This document shows, in pieces, positions 1-7,785 of a DNA stretch of 49,166 nucleotides. The stretch comes from an uncultured Porphyromonadaceae bacterium (GTDB lineage Bacteria; Bacteroidota; Bacteroidia; Bacteroidales; Muribaculaceae). The stretch is from contig URMA01000013.1 of assembly GCA_900548875.1 (NCBI GenBank), forward strand, positions 1-49,166, in the 5' to 3' direction. A model generated the notes under the pieces. That model was not told where the DNA came from, did no database searches, and was given only the letters and a program-made list of their open reading frames with translations. Made by a program: the position numbers and the translations under genes. The stretch's first letter is position 1. Each line of letters begins with the position of its first letter.

Positions 1-860
1 TGTGCCGGTGTGGGCAGGCTGTTGAGGGTCAGCAGCACTTCGGGAGCGACGTTGGCTGCCACCAGCGTGCCGAAACCTGCGATGGAAGCGTAGATGGCAA
101 TGCCGATGAAGCATACGGCGGTTATCAGTCCGAGAACAAGGAAAAGCATGACAATTCCGGCAGTTATGGCCATGCATATTTTAAACAGCGTTACGGCAAT
201 GTTCAGCAAGGTGCCGGCAATGCTGCGAGCCTTGCTTTTGGTGGATTCCGCGGAGATGAAGGCCCCTGCCTGTTTGGTGCCTTTGATGATTTCGTCGCGC
301 AGGTTGTTCATGTTTACGGGTTTGCCCTGCATCATCAGCCGCTCTTCCGGTGTGCGGGCTTCCGGTATGATGAGCCACATCAGCAGATAGATGAGAATCA
401 TGACGCCGTTGGTAAGGATGGCAAAGAGCACCATCAGGATACGGCACAGCAGGGTGTCGAGTCCGAAAAAGGCGGCGAGTCCGGAGGTGACGCCCGAAAG
501 CATCTTGTCGTCGGGATTTCTGAACAGTTTTTTCCCTACCTTTTGTTCGGATTCAGGAGCGGACGCGGTGGCGTCTTCCGGATTTTCGTTCCATTCTCCG
601 TCGTCCATTTCTTCCGGGTTTCCGATGCGCTTGATGATGCTTTCGATGTGTTCGATGGTGATGGCTTCCACGCCTTGCGCTTTCAGTTCGGCAAGGAGCT
701 CGGCGATGCGGTGTTCGATGTCGTCGGCGATTTCCGCCCCGTCTTCCTTGTGGGCGAAATATCGTTTCATATTGTTGAGGTACTGGTTGAGCAGTTCATA
801 TGCATCTTCGTCGATGGCATAGAGCGACCCCAGCAGATTGATGGTGATGTTCTTTTTCAT
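1..860 (-). CDS. PspC-domain membrane protein (3' end outside window)
   Basis: The reading frame is open from an ATG at 858-860 to the window edge, giving 286 residues with no stop. Residues 1-85 form a cytoplasmic acidic, helical region beginning MKKNITINLLG. A PspC-type domain follows at about 108-168, with the typical KLFRNPDDKMLSGVTSGLAA start and two hydrophobic helices ending in WLIIPEA. At least one more strongly hydrophobic pair lies at about 222-270. PspC proteins are inner-membrane factors linked to envelope (phage-shock) stress. The gene starts 28 bp after the PadR-type regulator stop, so the two are almost surely one operon, a common arrangement in Bacteroidetes. The role as target of the PadR regulator is inferred from the operon. 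The missing C-terminus prevents assignment of further domains. Confidence 0.88.
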   Translation of the reverse strand, partial: MKKNITINLLGSLYAIDEDAYELLNQYLNNMKRYFAHKEDGAEIADDIEHRIAELLAELKAQGVEAITIEHIESIIKRIGNPEEMDDGEWNENPEDATASAPESEQKVGKKLFRNPDDKMLSGVTSGLAAFFGLDTLLCRILMVLFAILTNGVMILIYLLMWLIIPEARTPEERLMMQGKPVNMNNLRDEIIKGTKQAGAFISAESTKSKARSIAGTLLNIAVTLFKICMAITAGIVMLFLVLGLITAVCFIGIAIYASIAGFGTLVAANVAPEVLLTLNSLPTPA

Positions 861-888
861 TTTTCGGTGGATTTTGTCGTGAGTTGGG

Positions 889-1215
889 TTATTTTGATTT
901 CAGATGGCCGACGGTGGCGGCAAGTTCGTTCCATGCCGTGTCGAGTCCGTTCAGGAAGTTTTCGCCCTCGGAGGTCAGCGCATAATATTTGCGGGGTGGC
1001 CCCTGGGTGGATTCTTTCCACTCATAGCTGAGCAGTCCGTCTTTTTTCAGGCGGGTCAGCAGCGGATAGAGCGTACCTTCGACAACAATCAGCTGGGCCT
1101 CTTTCAGCTTGCTGATGATGTCGGAAGCATACGACGGTTCTTTGTGGAGCAGAAGCAGAACGCAGTATTCAAGCATCCCTTTCCGCATTTGTGATTTGGC
1201 ATTGTCGATGTTCAT
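889..1215 (-). CDS. PadR family transcriptional regulator
   Basis: This 108-residue protein has the compact winged-helix layout of the short PadR subfamily. It starts NIDNAKSQMRKGMLEYCVLL, has the recognition-helix/wing region with VVEGTLYPLLTRLKKDGLL at about 45-63 and a wing ending PPRKYYALTSEG at about 73-84, followed by a short dimerisation helix. PadR proteins are generally repressors that sense small molecules or envelope-acting drugs. It is the first gene of a two-gene operon with the PspC protein. A perfect inverted repeat overlaps the -33 region of its own promoter at 1266-1296, which suggests autoregulation. The ATG at 1213-1215 is the only start that preserves the full N-terminal helix. 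The family call is firm; the ligand is unknown. Confidence 0.93.
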   Translation of the reverse strand: MNIDNAKSQMRKGMLEYCVLLLLHKEPSYASDIISKLKEAQLIVVEGTLYPLLTRLKKDGLLSYEWKESTQGPPRKYYALTSEGENFLNGLDTAWNELAATVGHLKSK

Positions 1216-1265
1216 AGTTTCAGTTGTTTAAGGACAGTTCACCGGTATTTTTCCTTTTGTTGCTG

Positions 1266-1296
1266 CAAATATATGTATAATATTAGTACTATGCAA
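1266..1296 (-). promoter_or_regulatory. Promoter of the padR-pspC operon
   Basis: Read on the minus strand, TATATTTG (1266-1273) fits the Bacteroides -7 consensus TAnnTTTG. ATTG ending at 1294 supplies a -33 TTG at 20-bp spacing (1274-1293). This predicts transcription starting about 45 nt before the regulator ATG. The -33 element sits inside an inverted repeat. Confidence 0.6.
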
Positions 1297-1308
1297 TACA
1301 TAGTACTA
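1284..1308. promoter_or_regulatory. Perfect 10-bp inverted repeat, putative PadR operator
   Basis: TAGTACTATG (1284-1293) and CATAGTACTA (1299-1308) are exact reverse complements separated by 5 bp. The site covers the -33 region of the padR-pspC promoter. PadR family repressors bind dyads of this size at their own promoters, so autorepression is the simplest reading. A hairpin role in RNA is unlikely because the dyad lies upstream of the predicted start. Confidence 0.6.
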
Positions 1309-1614
1309 TATTTATTGAACCGGGAAGTTTCGATTTTAGGCGGCCTGTCATGAATTTGCGCTTGATTGTGAGCAGTTTGTACATCTTTAATGCCGCCGTC
1401 CGCCGAAAGTACGATGACCGATTTTTGTTAAAATTCCAAATCCTGTTTATTTTATCGGAAACGTTATCCGATTTGTGGAAAAACCTGCTATCTTTGTAAA
1501 CGATAGGATACGACACTGTTTTGCCTTGTGCTTGTAGGTCAATGTCCCGTCTCAGTTTAAATTAAAAATGTATTTTGATGACAAAAACGAAACATAATTC
1601 TAATACTTACAGTT
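1309..1614. other. Divergent intergenic region with promoter of the lipoprotein/ABC operon
   Basis: This stretch between the PadR gene and the lipoprotein gene contains TATCTTTG at 1489-1496 on the plus strand, matching TAnnTTTG, with only a weak -33 match about 20 bp upstream. It predicts a leader of about 110 nt before the ATG at 1615. A 75-residue frame on the minus strand (1289-1516) has no family resemblance and would overlap the operator, so it was not called. I see nothing else in it. Confidence 0.45.
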
Positions 1615-3006
1615 ATGAATGCGCAAAAATTTTTTAGACTAAACCTTTTGAGCCTGTTGGCTCTCGTGATTATGATGGCCTCCTGTTCGAAGGATTCTTC
1701 CGAGCTGATGGGCTTTGTGCCGAAGGATGCCGATGTCGTGGCGACATTGAAGCCGATGGATTTGGCTAAGAAGGCAAACCTGAAGGAGTTGAAAGTGTCC
1801 AATCCTTCACTGACGAAGCTGAAGGACCTGTTTTTGGCTGACAATGGCATAGACCTTCGTCAGACAGTATTTTTCCAAATGGGAGATGAGGGATGTTTCA
1901 TTTTTGCCATCAAGGACAAGGGTAAATTTGAAAAGGCCTTTGAAGGCATTTCAAAAGACGAGATAAACGGCAAGCCTGCCTATCCGGAAATGAACCTGAT
2001 TGTGGCCGACGATTACGGCTGGATGGTTGCCGACGGCGATATGGCGGCAGTGGCAGGAAAAATCGACGGTTGGATGACACAGACGGAAGAAAACAGCATT
2101 CAGGCCGTGAAGGGATTTTCCGACATGATGCTGAAATCGGATGTCGACGTGTATGTGAACTTCGGCAAGATTTACGGAATGGCTCCTGCAAGCGAAAGAA
2201 GTATTCTGTCAAATATCCCCGCTTACCAGAAGCTGAAGGATGCCAGCCTGTACATCAACCTGTCGTTTGAAAAGGAAGATGTATTCTTGAAATTTCATGC
2301 TTTGAATACTGAAGGCAAGAACATGCTTCCGGAAATGGGACTGAAGGATATCGACAAGTCGGTGTTCAAATACATTGACGAGAAGTCGTCTTTCGTAACG
2401 GCTCAGGCTGCCAATCAGGAAATGGTTGATTCCTATAAGGCTATGATGGCGCAGACGTTGGTAGTGCCGTCTGAAAAGCAGATGGCTGACGTGCTTTTGA
2501 ACAGTTGGGACGGTTCTCTGGCTGTCGGTATCACGGTTTCCGACTTGGACAATTATATGGCCAACAGCGGTTCGCTTGTTCTCGGTCTGACTGAAAATGG
2601 GGAAGAAAATCTCAACAAAATGTTCAAAAACGAAATGGTGACGATGGGATTGCTGACAGAAACGGGCAAGAATACCTATACGGCCAACAACATACCGCTT
2701 CCTTCACCCTTGACATTGAAGATTGTCGACAACAAGCTGGTGGTGAACTATGGAGCTGAAGTGAAGGATTCCTACAGTGCTTCGAAATTCTCCGGCAAGT
2801 CGTCGGGTGTATATATCGACTGCTCCGAAGGTACGCCATTGGCACAGTTCCTTCAGGGAGCTTTGGGCAACAAGCCGGTTTCGGGCTATGTCTATGGATA
2901 TATGGACGAAGAGGAAGGCTCGTTGCAGATTCATGTCAACAATGCCGGCGGCGAACATGAAAATGTGATGAGTCTGCTGGTTGACCTGATGTCGCTGGCA
3001 TTATAA
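1615..3006 (+). CDS. Lipoprotein, DUF4836-like
   Basis: The 463-residue product starts with a lipoprotein signal peptide: a hydrophobic core at residues 9-21 and MASC with the acceptor cysteine at 24. The mature N-terminus carries FVPKDADVVATLKP, which resembles the start of DUF4836-type Bacteroidales lipoproteins, where two similar halves describe a 'protein that resists becoming inactive' fold of unknown function. No catalytic motif is visible. It is the first gene of an operon with an ABC ATPase 15 bp downstream, an overlapping permease and a glycerophosphodiesterase, so an accessory role in transport or envelope maintenance is inferred. The stretch after the cysteine (SKDSSE) is only weakly acidic, so surface export is uncertain. 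Family assignment is from memory of the pattern and is moderate. Confidence 0.75.
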   Translation: MNAQKFFRLNLLSLLALVIMMASCSKDSSELMGFVPKDADVVATLKPMDLAKKANLKELKVSNPSLTKLKDLFLADNGIDLRQTVFFQMGDEGCFIFAIKDKGKFEKAFEGISKDEINGKPAYPEMNLIVADDYGWMVADGDMAAVAGKIDGWMTQTEENSIQAVKGFSDMMLKSDVDVYVNFGKIYGMAPASERSILSNIPAYQKLKDASLYINLSFEKEDVFLKFHALNTEGKNMLPEMGLKDIDKSVFKYIDEKSSFVTAQAANQEMVDSYKAMMAQTLVVPSEKQMADVLLNSWDGSLAVGITVSDLDNYMANSGSLVLGLTENGEENLNKMFKNEMVTMGLLTETGKNTYTANNIPLPSPLTLKIVDNKLVVNYGAEVKDSYSASKFSGKSSGVYIDCSEGTPLAQFLQGALGNKPVSGYVYGYMDEEEGSLQIHVNNAGGEHENVMSLLVDLMSLAL

Positions 3007-3021
3007 GCAATAAACAGTTAC

Positions 3022-3666
3022 ATGCAGAAAATAAGTCTTAACAATACGCTTCCGAAGGTTTTCGCCGGACAGCCGGGCATCCGGTCGGATGTCTGGCTGA
3101 AGGACGTGACGTTCGAGCGTGGAAAGAAATATCTTGTATCAGCGGAAAGCGGTGGCGGAAAGTCATCGCTTTGCGCTTATTTGTTTGGCTATCGTACGGA
3201 TTTCAGCGGTGAGATAGCGTTCGACGGCGTTTCGGTCCGTCAGATTGACATTGCCCGCTGGTGTGAAATCCGCAAACGGGAGATAGCCTATCTGCCGCAG
3301 GATTTGCGGCTGTTTCCCGAACTGACGGCATGGGAAAACGTGGTGTTGAAAAACCGTCTGACCGGTTATCGGACAGAGGCGGAAATCCATCGTTTCTTCG
3401 ACTGTCTGGGTATCGGCGAAAAGACGGACAGTCTGGTGGGAAAAATGTCGATCGGACAGCAGCAGCGTGTGGCCATTGTCAGGGCGCTTTGCCAGCCGTG
3501 CGACTTCTATCTGCTGGATGAGCCGGTGAGCCATCTGGATGCCGCCAACAACAGCGCTATTGCGCGCTTGGTTGAGGAGGAGGCGCAGAAAACCGGTGCG
3601 GGAATCATTGCCACGTCGGTGGGCAACAATTTGGATATGGCAGCCGAGGAGGTGCTGAAATTATGA
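3022..3666 (+). CDS. ABC transporter ATP-binding protein (MacB/LolD-like)
   Basis: This 214-residue ATPase has Walker A at 41-49 (AESGGGKSS), the Q-loop LPQD at 91-94, the signature SIGQQQR at 143-149, Walker B FYLLDEP at 162-168 and the D-loop SHLD. Its size and its partner fit the MacB/LolD/FtsE class that powers FtsX-like permeases from the cytoplasmic face. The switch-region histidine expected after the last beta strand is not evident: the segment reads IIATSVGNN (about 195-203), so serine occupies the usual place. This could alter hydrolysis. The stop codon overlaps the permease start (ATGA, 3663-3666), so translation is coupled. The exported substrate is unknown. Confidence 0.92.
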   Translation: MQKISLNNTLPKVFAGQPGIRSDVWLKDVTFERGKKYLVSAESGGGKSSLCAYLFGYRTDFSGEIAFDGVSVRQIDIARWCEIRKREIAYLPQDLRLFPELTAWENVVLKNRLTGYRTEAEIHRFFDCLGIGEKTDSLVGKMSIGQQQRVAIVRALCQPCDFYLLDEPVSHLDAANNSAIARLVEEEAQKTGAGIIATSVGNNLDMAAEEVLKL

Positions 3667-4883
3667 AGAAATCAATTCTCTGGAAACTGCTCCGCAAGCA
3701 TGTCAGCGTAGCGCAGATGACGGGCTTCGCCGTTGCCAATATGGTGGGATTGACCATCGTGCTGCTCGGCTTGCAGTTCTATGCCGACGTGAAGCCGGTG
3801 TTCGACGACGATGACGGCTTTCTGCGGAAGGACTATATGGTGGTGACGAAACGCGTAAGCGGAATTTCGTCGCTGAAAAGCATGCTGGGCGACAATGCGA
3901 CGAATGCGTTTTCCGACGACGAGCTGAAGCGGCTCCGTTCGCAGGATTGGGTGCGGAATGTGGGAGAGTTCATGACCTCCAACTATGAGATATACGGCTC
4001 CGTGGGACTGCCCGGTAAGGATGTGTCGTTGCGTACCAGCTTCTTTTTTGAAGCAGTGCCTGACGAATATATCGATGTGAAGAGTGACGAGTGGAAGTTT
4101 GACCCTGCCCACCCCGTTGTGCCGATTATCATGTCGAAGGACTATCTGTCGCTCTACAATTTCGGCTTTGCCGCTTCGCAGGGCATGCCGCAGGTGAGCG
4201 AAGGAATGATGGGCGCCGTGCCGATTATGCTGCGGCTGACAGGCAGAAACGGAAAGTCGGAGTATATTCAGGGCAAGGTCGTCGGTTTTTCCAACCGGTT
4301 GAACACGATTGTTGTGCCCTACGATTTCATGCTCTGGAGCAACGAACGCTATGCGCCGGGTGTGAGCAGCCGTCCGTCGCGGCTGATTGTGGAGGTGAGC
4401 AAGCCGGGCGACATCGCCATCGAGAAATACATGCAGGCCAACGGCTACGAGATAGCCGGCGACAAGCTGAACAGCAACAAGGCCAGCTATATGCTCAACA
4501 TTGTGATGGGCATTGTCATCGGCATCGGGCTTATCATCAGCCTTCTTTCCTTCTTTATCCTGATTTTGAGCATTTACTTGCTGTTGCAGAAAAACACCCG
4601 TAAATTGCAGGATTTGCTGCTCTTGGGTTATTCGCCTGCCGAGGTGTCGGGACTGTATGTGCGGATGGTGGTCTATGTCAATGCGGCGGTCTATGTGCTG
4701 TCGGTGGTTGTCATGCTGGCATTGCGTTCGCTCTATCTGCCCTATCTGGGTGCATTGGGCATCAGCGGTTCGTCGTTGCTGTTGTCGGCAGGTGTCGGAC
4801 TGTTGATAATCGCTCTGATTTCGGCCGGTAATGTCGTGGCAATTCGCCGTAAGGTGAAAGCCTTGTGGTGGGTTGAAAAATAG
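3663..4883 (+). CDS. FtsX/MacB-like ABC transporter permease
   Basis: The 406-residue protein has one transmembrane segment near the N-terminus (about 18-40), a periplasmic domain of roughly 230 residues, and three C-terminal transmembrane segments at about 275-308, 333-358 and 370-393. This is the four-helix topology of MacB/LolE/FtsX permeases. The segment before the second-to-last loop (LLLQKNTRKLQDLLLLGYS) resembles the coupling region that contacts the ATPase. It overlaps the ATPase gene by 4 bp. The family is usually active as a dimer, moving lipoproteins, peptides or signals from the periplasmic side of the membrane rather than across it. Substrate is unknown; the neighbouring lipoprotein is a plausible partner. 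Confidence 0.85.
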   Translation: MKKSILWKLLRKHVSVAQMTGFAVANMVGLTIVLLGLQFYADVKPVFDDDDGFLRKDYMVVTKRVSGISSLKSMLGDNATNAFSDDELKRLRSQDWVRNVGEFMTSNYEIYGSVGLPGKDVSLRTSFFFEAVPDEYIDVKSDEWKFDPAHPVVPIIMSKDYLSLYNFGFAASQGMPQVSEGMMGAVPIMLRLTGRNGKSEYIQGKVVGFSNRLNTIVVPYDFMLWSNERYAPGVSSRPSRLIVEVSKPGDIAIEKYMQANGYEIAGDKLNSNKASYMLNIVMGIVIGIGLIISLLSFFILILSIYLLLQKNTRKLQDLLLLGYSPAEVSGLYVRMVVYVNAAVYVLSVVVMLALRSLYLPYLGALGISGSSLLLSAGVGLLIIALISAGNVVAIRRKVKALWWVEK

Positions 4884-4908
4884 AAGTACTGAACAAAAAA
4901 GATATAGT

Positions 4909-5682
4909 ATGAAAAAAATTATGTTGGCGGCGGCAGCTGCCATGGTGGCCTTCTCCGGAATGGCCGGAACAAAGGCAATAGCCCATCGTGGTTATTGGAA
5001 AACGGAAGGTTCGGCACAGAACAGCATCCGTGCCCTAATCAAGGCGGATTCTATCGGCTGCTACGGCTCGGAATTTGACGTGTGGCTGTCGAAGGACGGC
5101 AAGCTGGTGGTGAACCACGACCGTGTGTTCAAAGGCAAGAACATGGAGGAGTCGACTTTTGCGGAACTGACGGCCGTGAAACTCGACAACGGTGAAAATC
5201 TGCCTTCGTTGGAGGAATATCTGAAAGCCGGGGCACAGTGCAAGACCAAGCTTATTCTGGAATTGAAGTCGCTCAGTTCACCCGAACGCGAAACGCGGGC
5301 CGTTGAACAGATTGTGAAGATGGTCGAGGCCATGGGGTTGCAGAAACGTATGGAATACATTGCCTTTTCGCTCCATGCCTGCAAGGAGTTTGTACGTCTT
5401 GCTCCCGAAGGTACGCCGGTCTACTATCTGAACGGTGAACTTTCGCCGAAGGAACTCAACGACCTCAAAATGGCAGGACTCGACTATCATTTGGGCATTG
5501 TGAAGGACAAGCATCCGGAATGGATTGGAGAGGCGCATGATTTGGGCATGAAGGTGAACTGCTGGACTATTAACAATGTGGCCGACATGTTGTGGCTGGT
5601 GGAAAACAAGGTGGATTTCATCACAACCAACGAGCCGGAAGCGCTGCTCAAGCTCCTTCGCGAAACCTATGGAGAAAAATAG
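4909..5682 (+). CDS. Secreted glycerophosphodiester phosphodiesterase
   Basis: The product has the GDPD TIM-barrel pattern: HRGYW near the start of the mature protein, the metal and catalytic region SEFDVWLSKDGKLVVNHD, and the closing WTINN...DFITTNEP. The family hydrolyses glycerophosphodiesters from phospholipid headgroups to an alcohol and glycerol 3-phosphate. I chose the ATG at 4909 (258 residues), which begins directly with a signal peptide (MKKIMLAAAAAMVAFSGMAG). A longer frame from 4873 would overlap the permease gene by 11 bp and place a charged stretch before the signal peptide. It lies 25 bp after the permease, so it is probably the last gene of the operon and acts in the periplasm. 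Confidence 0.92.
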   Translation: MKKIMLAAAAAMVAFSGMAGTKAIAHRGYWKTEGSAQNSIRALIKADSIGCYGSEFDVWLSKDGKLVVNHDRVFKGKNMEESTFAELTAVKLDNGENLPSLEEYLKAGAQCKTKLILELKSLSSPERETRAVEQIVKMVEAMGLQKRMEYIAFSLHACKEFVRLAPEGTPVYYLNGELSPKELNDLKMAGLDYHLGIVKDKHPEWIGEAHDLGMKVNCWTINNVADMLWLVENKVDFITTNEPEALLKLLRETYGEK

Positions 5683-5716
5683 TCGGCAGATATTGATTTC
5701 TGAAGAAATAGAAAGG

Positions 5717-5776
5717 TCAAATCAGACAGATAAAGAGTTCTGCTGTCTGATTTGATGGAATAACGGATAGAACTCT
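5717..5776 (+). promoter_or_regulatory. Leader hairpin with potential pseudoknot before the 5790 gene
   Basis: Arms 5717-5729 and 5743-5755 are exact reverse complements (13 bp, 13-nt loop). Eight loop bases (AGAGTTCT, 5734-5741) are exactly complementary to AGAACTCT at 5769-5776, which ends 13 nt before the ATG at 5790. A single RNA could therefore form an H-type pseudoknot or two exclusive stems. No T-run follows the hairpin on the plus strand, so it is not a typical terminator of the upstream gene, although termination cannot be excluded. Confidence 0.5.
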
Positions 5777-5789
5777 TGGTTTTGTTGTC

Positions 5790-6353
5790 ATGAAAAAAGT
5801 AATATTTTTCTTGTTAATGGCTATTCTGGCTTTGCCTGGTCAGGCACAGAAATATCATGACGCTTTGATTCAGGAAGCGAAAGGAAATGTAAAGTCGATA
5901 AATTCCGGCGGTTGGCTGTATGAATACGGCAGTGACGGTGCTCTTAAAAAGATATTGCAGGGCAAAGGCGAAATAATTTTCGATATCACCAGAAATCCGT
6001 CATCACGATATGTCGAAACTTTTACGGTGTATCAAGATGGAAATCGTGCCGAGGCGTTGTATAAGAACGTATATGAATATAAAGGCGGACTGGTATCTTC
6101 TTATGCTTGTATCGCGCTCGGAGGGATGTTCCGTGAGCTTCTTGGTGATTCCAGTGTGGAATTTTATTATGGCAACGGTTTGTGTACAGGAAGCAAATCG
6201 AAAAGCGGTGCTGGTATTGTTGTGGAATATGTTTATGACAATATAAAGGTTGACAATAACGGCAACTGGATTTCAAGGGATGTTTATCAGCTTTCGGATG
6301 GTGAGAAAACTTTCCAACAAACGGAAACGAGGGAAATAACATACTGGAATTAA
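5790..6353 (+). CDS. Hypothetical secreted protein
   Basis: I do not recognise this 187-residue protein. It starts with a clear signal peptide (hydrophobic residues 4-16, probable cleavage after GQAQ at about 20). The mature part is rich in Tyr, Gly and Asn, with phrases such as GGWLYEYGSDGALKKI and NNGNWISRDVY that recall YD/WXXW-type beta-hairpin repeats of secreted Bacteroidetes proteins. There are no catalytic motifs or membrane segments in the mature protein. It is separated from the glycerophosphodiesterase by 107 bp holding a structured leader and is followed by a bidirectional terminator, so it is probably its own unit. Confidence 0.75.
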   Translation: MKKVIFFLLMAILALPGQAQKYHDALIQEAKGNVKSINSGGWLYEYGSDGALKKILQGKGEIIFDITRNPSSRYVETFTVYQDGNRAEALYKNVYEYKGGLVSSYACIALGGMFRELLGDSSVEFYYGNGLCTGSKSKSGAGIVVEYVYDNIKVDNNGNWISRDVYQLSDGEKTFQQTETREITYWN

Positions 6354-6379
6354 CTAAGTTAAGAACAGCAAAAAACAAC

Positions 6380-6420
6380 AGCGGTTTGCGACACCCGATG
6401 GCGGGCCTTCGCAAACCGCT
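6380..6420. terminator. Bidirectional rho-independent terminator
   Basis: AGCGGTTTGCG (6380-6390) and CGCAAACCGCT (6410-6420) form a perfect 11-bp stem with a 19-nt loop. A-rich sequence lies to the left and TGTTTT to the right, so it can end both the 5790 gene and the convergent serine hydrolase gene. Confidence 0.8.
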
Positions 6421-6444
6421 TGTTTTATGTTGTGGATATGACTG

Positions 6445-7656
6445 TTATTTGACGATCGAACCGGCCACTACGTTTGCCACTTTTCCGCGGAGAGGGGCCA
6501 GATTGCCTTTGTCAACAGGGTGTACACGGTGTGCCAGCAGAATGATGGCTACATCATTTACCGGGTCGATGATGATTTGCGTGCCCGTGTAGCCCGTATG
6601 CCCTACCGTATATTCCGGGTCCAGCAGGTTCATTGTGTTTTCGCTGTAGGATACCCAACCGAGCGTATGGCCGATGCCTTTCGTGTCCTCCGGTTCGCGG
6701 AGCATGGCCTCGACAGTCAGTTTGCCCAATACGCGTTTCCCGTTGATTTCACCGCCGTTGAGCAATGCCGCGCAGAGCACAGCCAAATCTTCGGCATTTG
6801 AGAATACGCCGGCATTTCCCGAGTTGCCGAAATTGAGCAGGCGTGCGAGCGGGTCGTGGGTTTCACCCAGCAGAACACTTCCGTCGGCCTGTTTTTCCGT
6901 CGGAGCCACCAGCTGCATGATTTCCGTCTTGCCGAATGCTTTCGGGCAGTAGGTGGTATGTTCCATTCCCAGTTTGTCGAAAATGTTCTTTTGCGCATAG
7001 TCGCAGAGGCGTTCGCCCGTGATGCGTTGCAGGATGTTTTGCAGCGTGATGAAGTTGAGACAGCTGTAGCGGTAGTCGGTGGCAGGCTTGAATCCGCGTG
7101 GCATCGTGCAGATGTAGCTCATCAGCGAGTCGGGGTCAGCCTTTCCGTAGGTTTCAATCACCTTGTCGACCGATGCGTAGGCCGGCAGTCCGGATGTATG
7201 GGTAAGCAGGTCAATGATGCGGATATCGGTTTTTTCGCCCGTTTCCGGGTCGACATACGGCTGGAAATTGGGAATATATTGGCTCACCTTGTCGGCAAGG
7301 CGGTAGCCGCCAGATTCGAGCAGGTGCATCATCGACATGGTAGTACCTACCACTTTGCTGCATGAAGCAAGGTCGAACACCGTGTTGGTGGTCATCGGCA
7401 CCGTGTCGGGATACACGCTCTTGTTGCCGTAGGCTTTCAGATAGGCAAGTTTGTCACCTCTCACCACGGCTAACACAGCACCCGGCATTTCGCCTTCGTC
7501 GATGGCATCATAAATAAGCCGGTCCACTTTTTCCAATCGTTCAGCATCCATGCCGACAGATTTCGGCGATACTTGTTTCAGGCCTTTTGCAGCAGATTCA
7601 AAGCCCGCTGCACACGAAAGGCACAGCAGTGCAACTGCCAACAGTTTTCTTTTCAT
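6445..7656 (-). CDS. Serine hydrolase, beta-lactamase class C-like
   Basis: The 403-residue product has a signal peptide (about 1-23) and the class C beta-lactamase/penicillin-binding fold motifs. These are SxxK as SCSK at 98-101 inside FDLASCSK, a second motif Y197-S-C in RYSCLNFITL, and the third motif as HTG at 353-355 in GHTGYTGT. Family members are periplasmic esterases, D-alanyl peptidases or peptide hydrolases and are seldom true antibiotic-degrading enzymes. The second motif departs from the usual YxN/YSD by carrying Cys, and HTG replaces KTG, which argues against a classical AmpC. It is convergent with the 5790 gene and has TACATTTG (7699-7706) as a possible -7 element on its strand. 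Substrate is unknown. Confidence 0.9.
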   Translation of the reverse strand: MKRKLLAVALLCLSCAAGFESAAKGLKQVSPKSVGMDAERLEKVDRLIYDAIDEGEMPGAVLAVVRGDKLAYLKAYGNKSVYPDTVPMTTNTVFDLASCSKVVGTTMSMMHLLESGGYRLADKVSQYIPNFQPYVDPETGEKTDIRIIDLLTHTSGLPAYASVDKVIETYGKADPDSLMSYICTMPRGFKPATDYRYSCLNFITLQNILQRITGERLCDYAQKNIFDKLGMEHTTYCPKAFGKTEIMQLVAPTEKQADGSVLLGETHDPLARLLNFGNSGNAGVFSNAEDLAVLCAALLNGGEINGKRVLGKLTVEAMLREPEDTKGIGHTLGWVSYSENTMNLLDPEYTVGHTGYTGTQIIIDPVNDVAIILLAHRVHPVDKGNLAPLRGKVANVVAGSIVK

Positions 7657-7785
7657 AATATTCTTAGGTTAATAGTAAGTTAAATGGTTAAACAGTGGCA
7701 AATGTACGACAATTTGCAGAAACCACACCATAGAAACATCCTATTGCATTCCAATAAATTTATAAAAAGTGTTTTTGATGTTTAA

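Noticed and set aside
1289..1516. A 75-residue minus-strand frame upstream of padR
   Set aside because: It ends within the operator and -33 region and its translation has no coherent features.
3672..4943. A 423-residue minus-strand frame opposite the ABC permease
   Set aside because: His/Gln-rich shadow translation without signals; the permease has a coherent four-helix topology and translational coupling.
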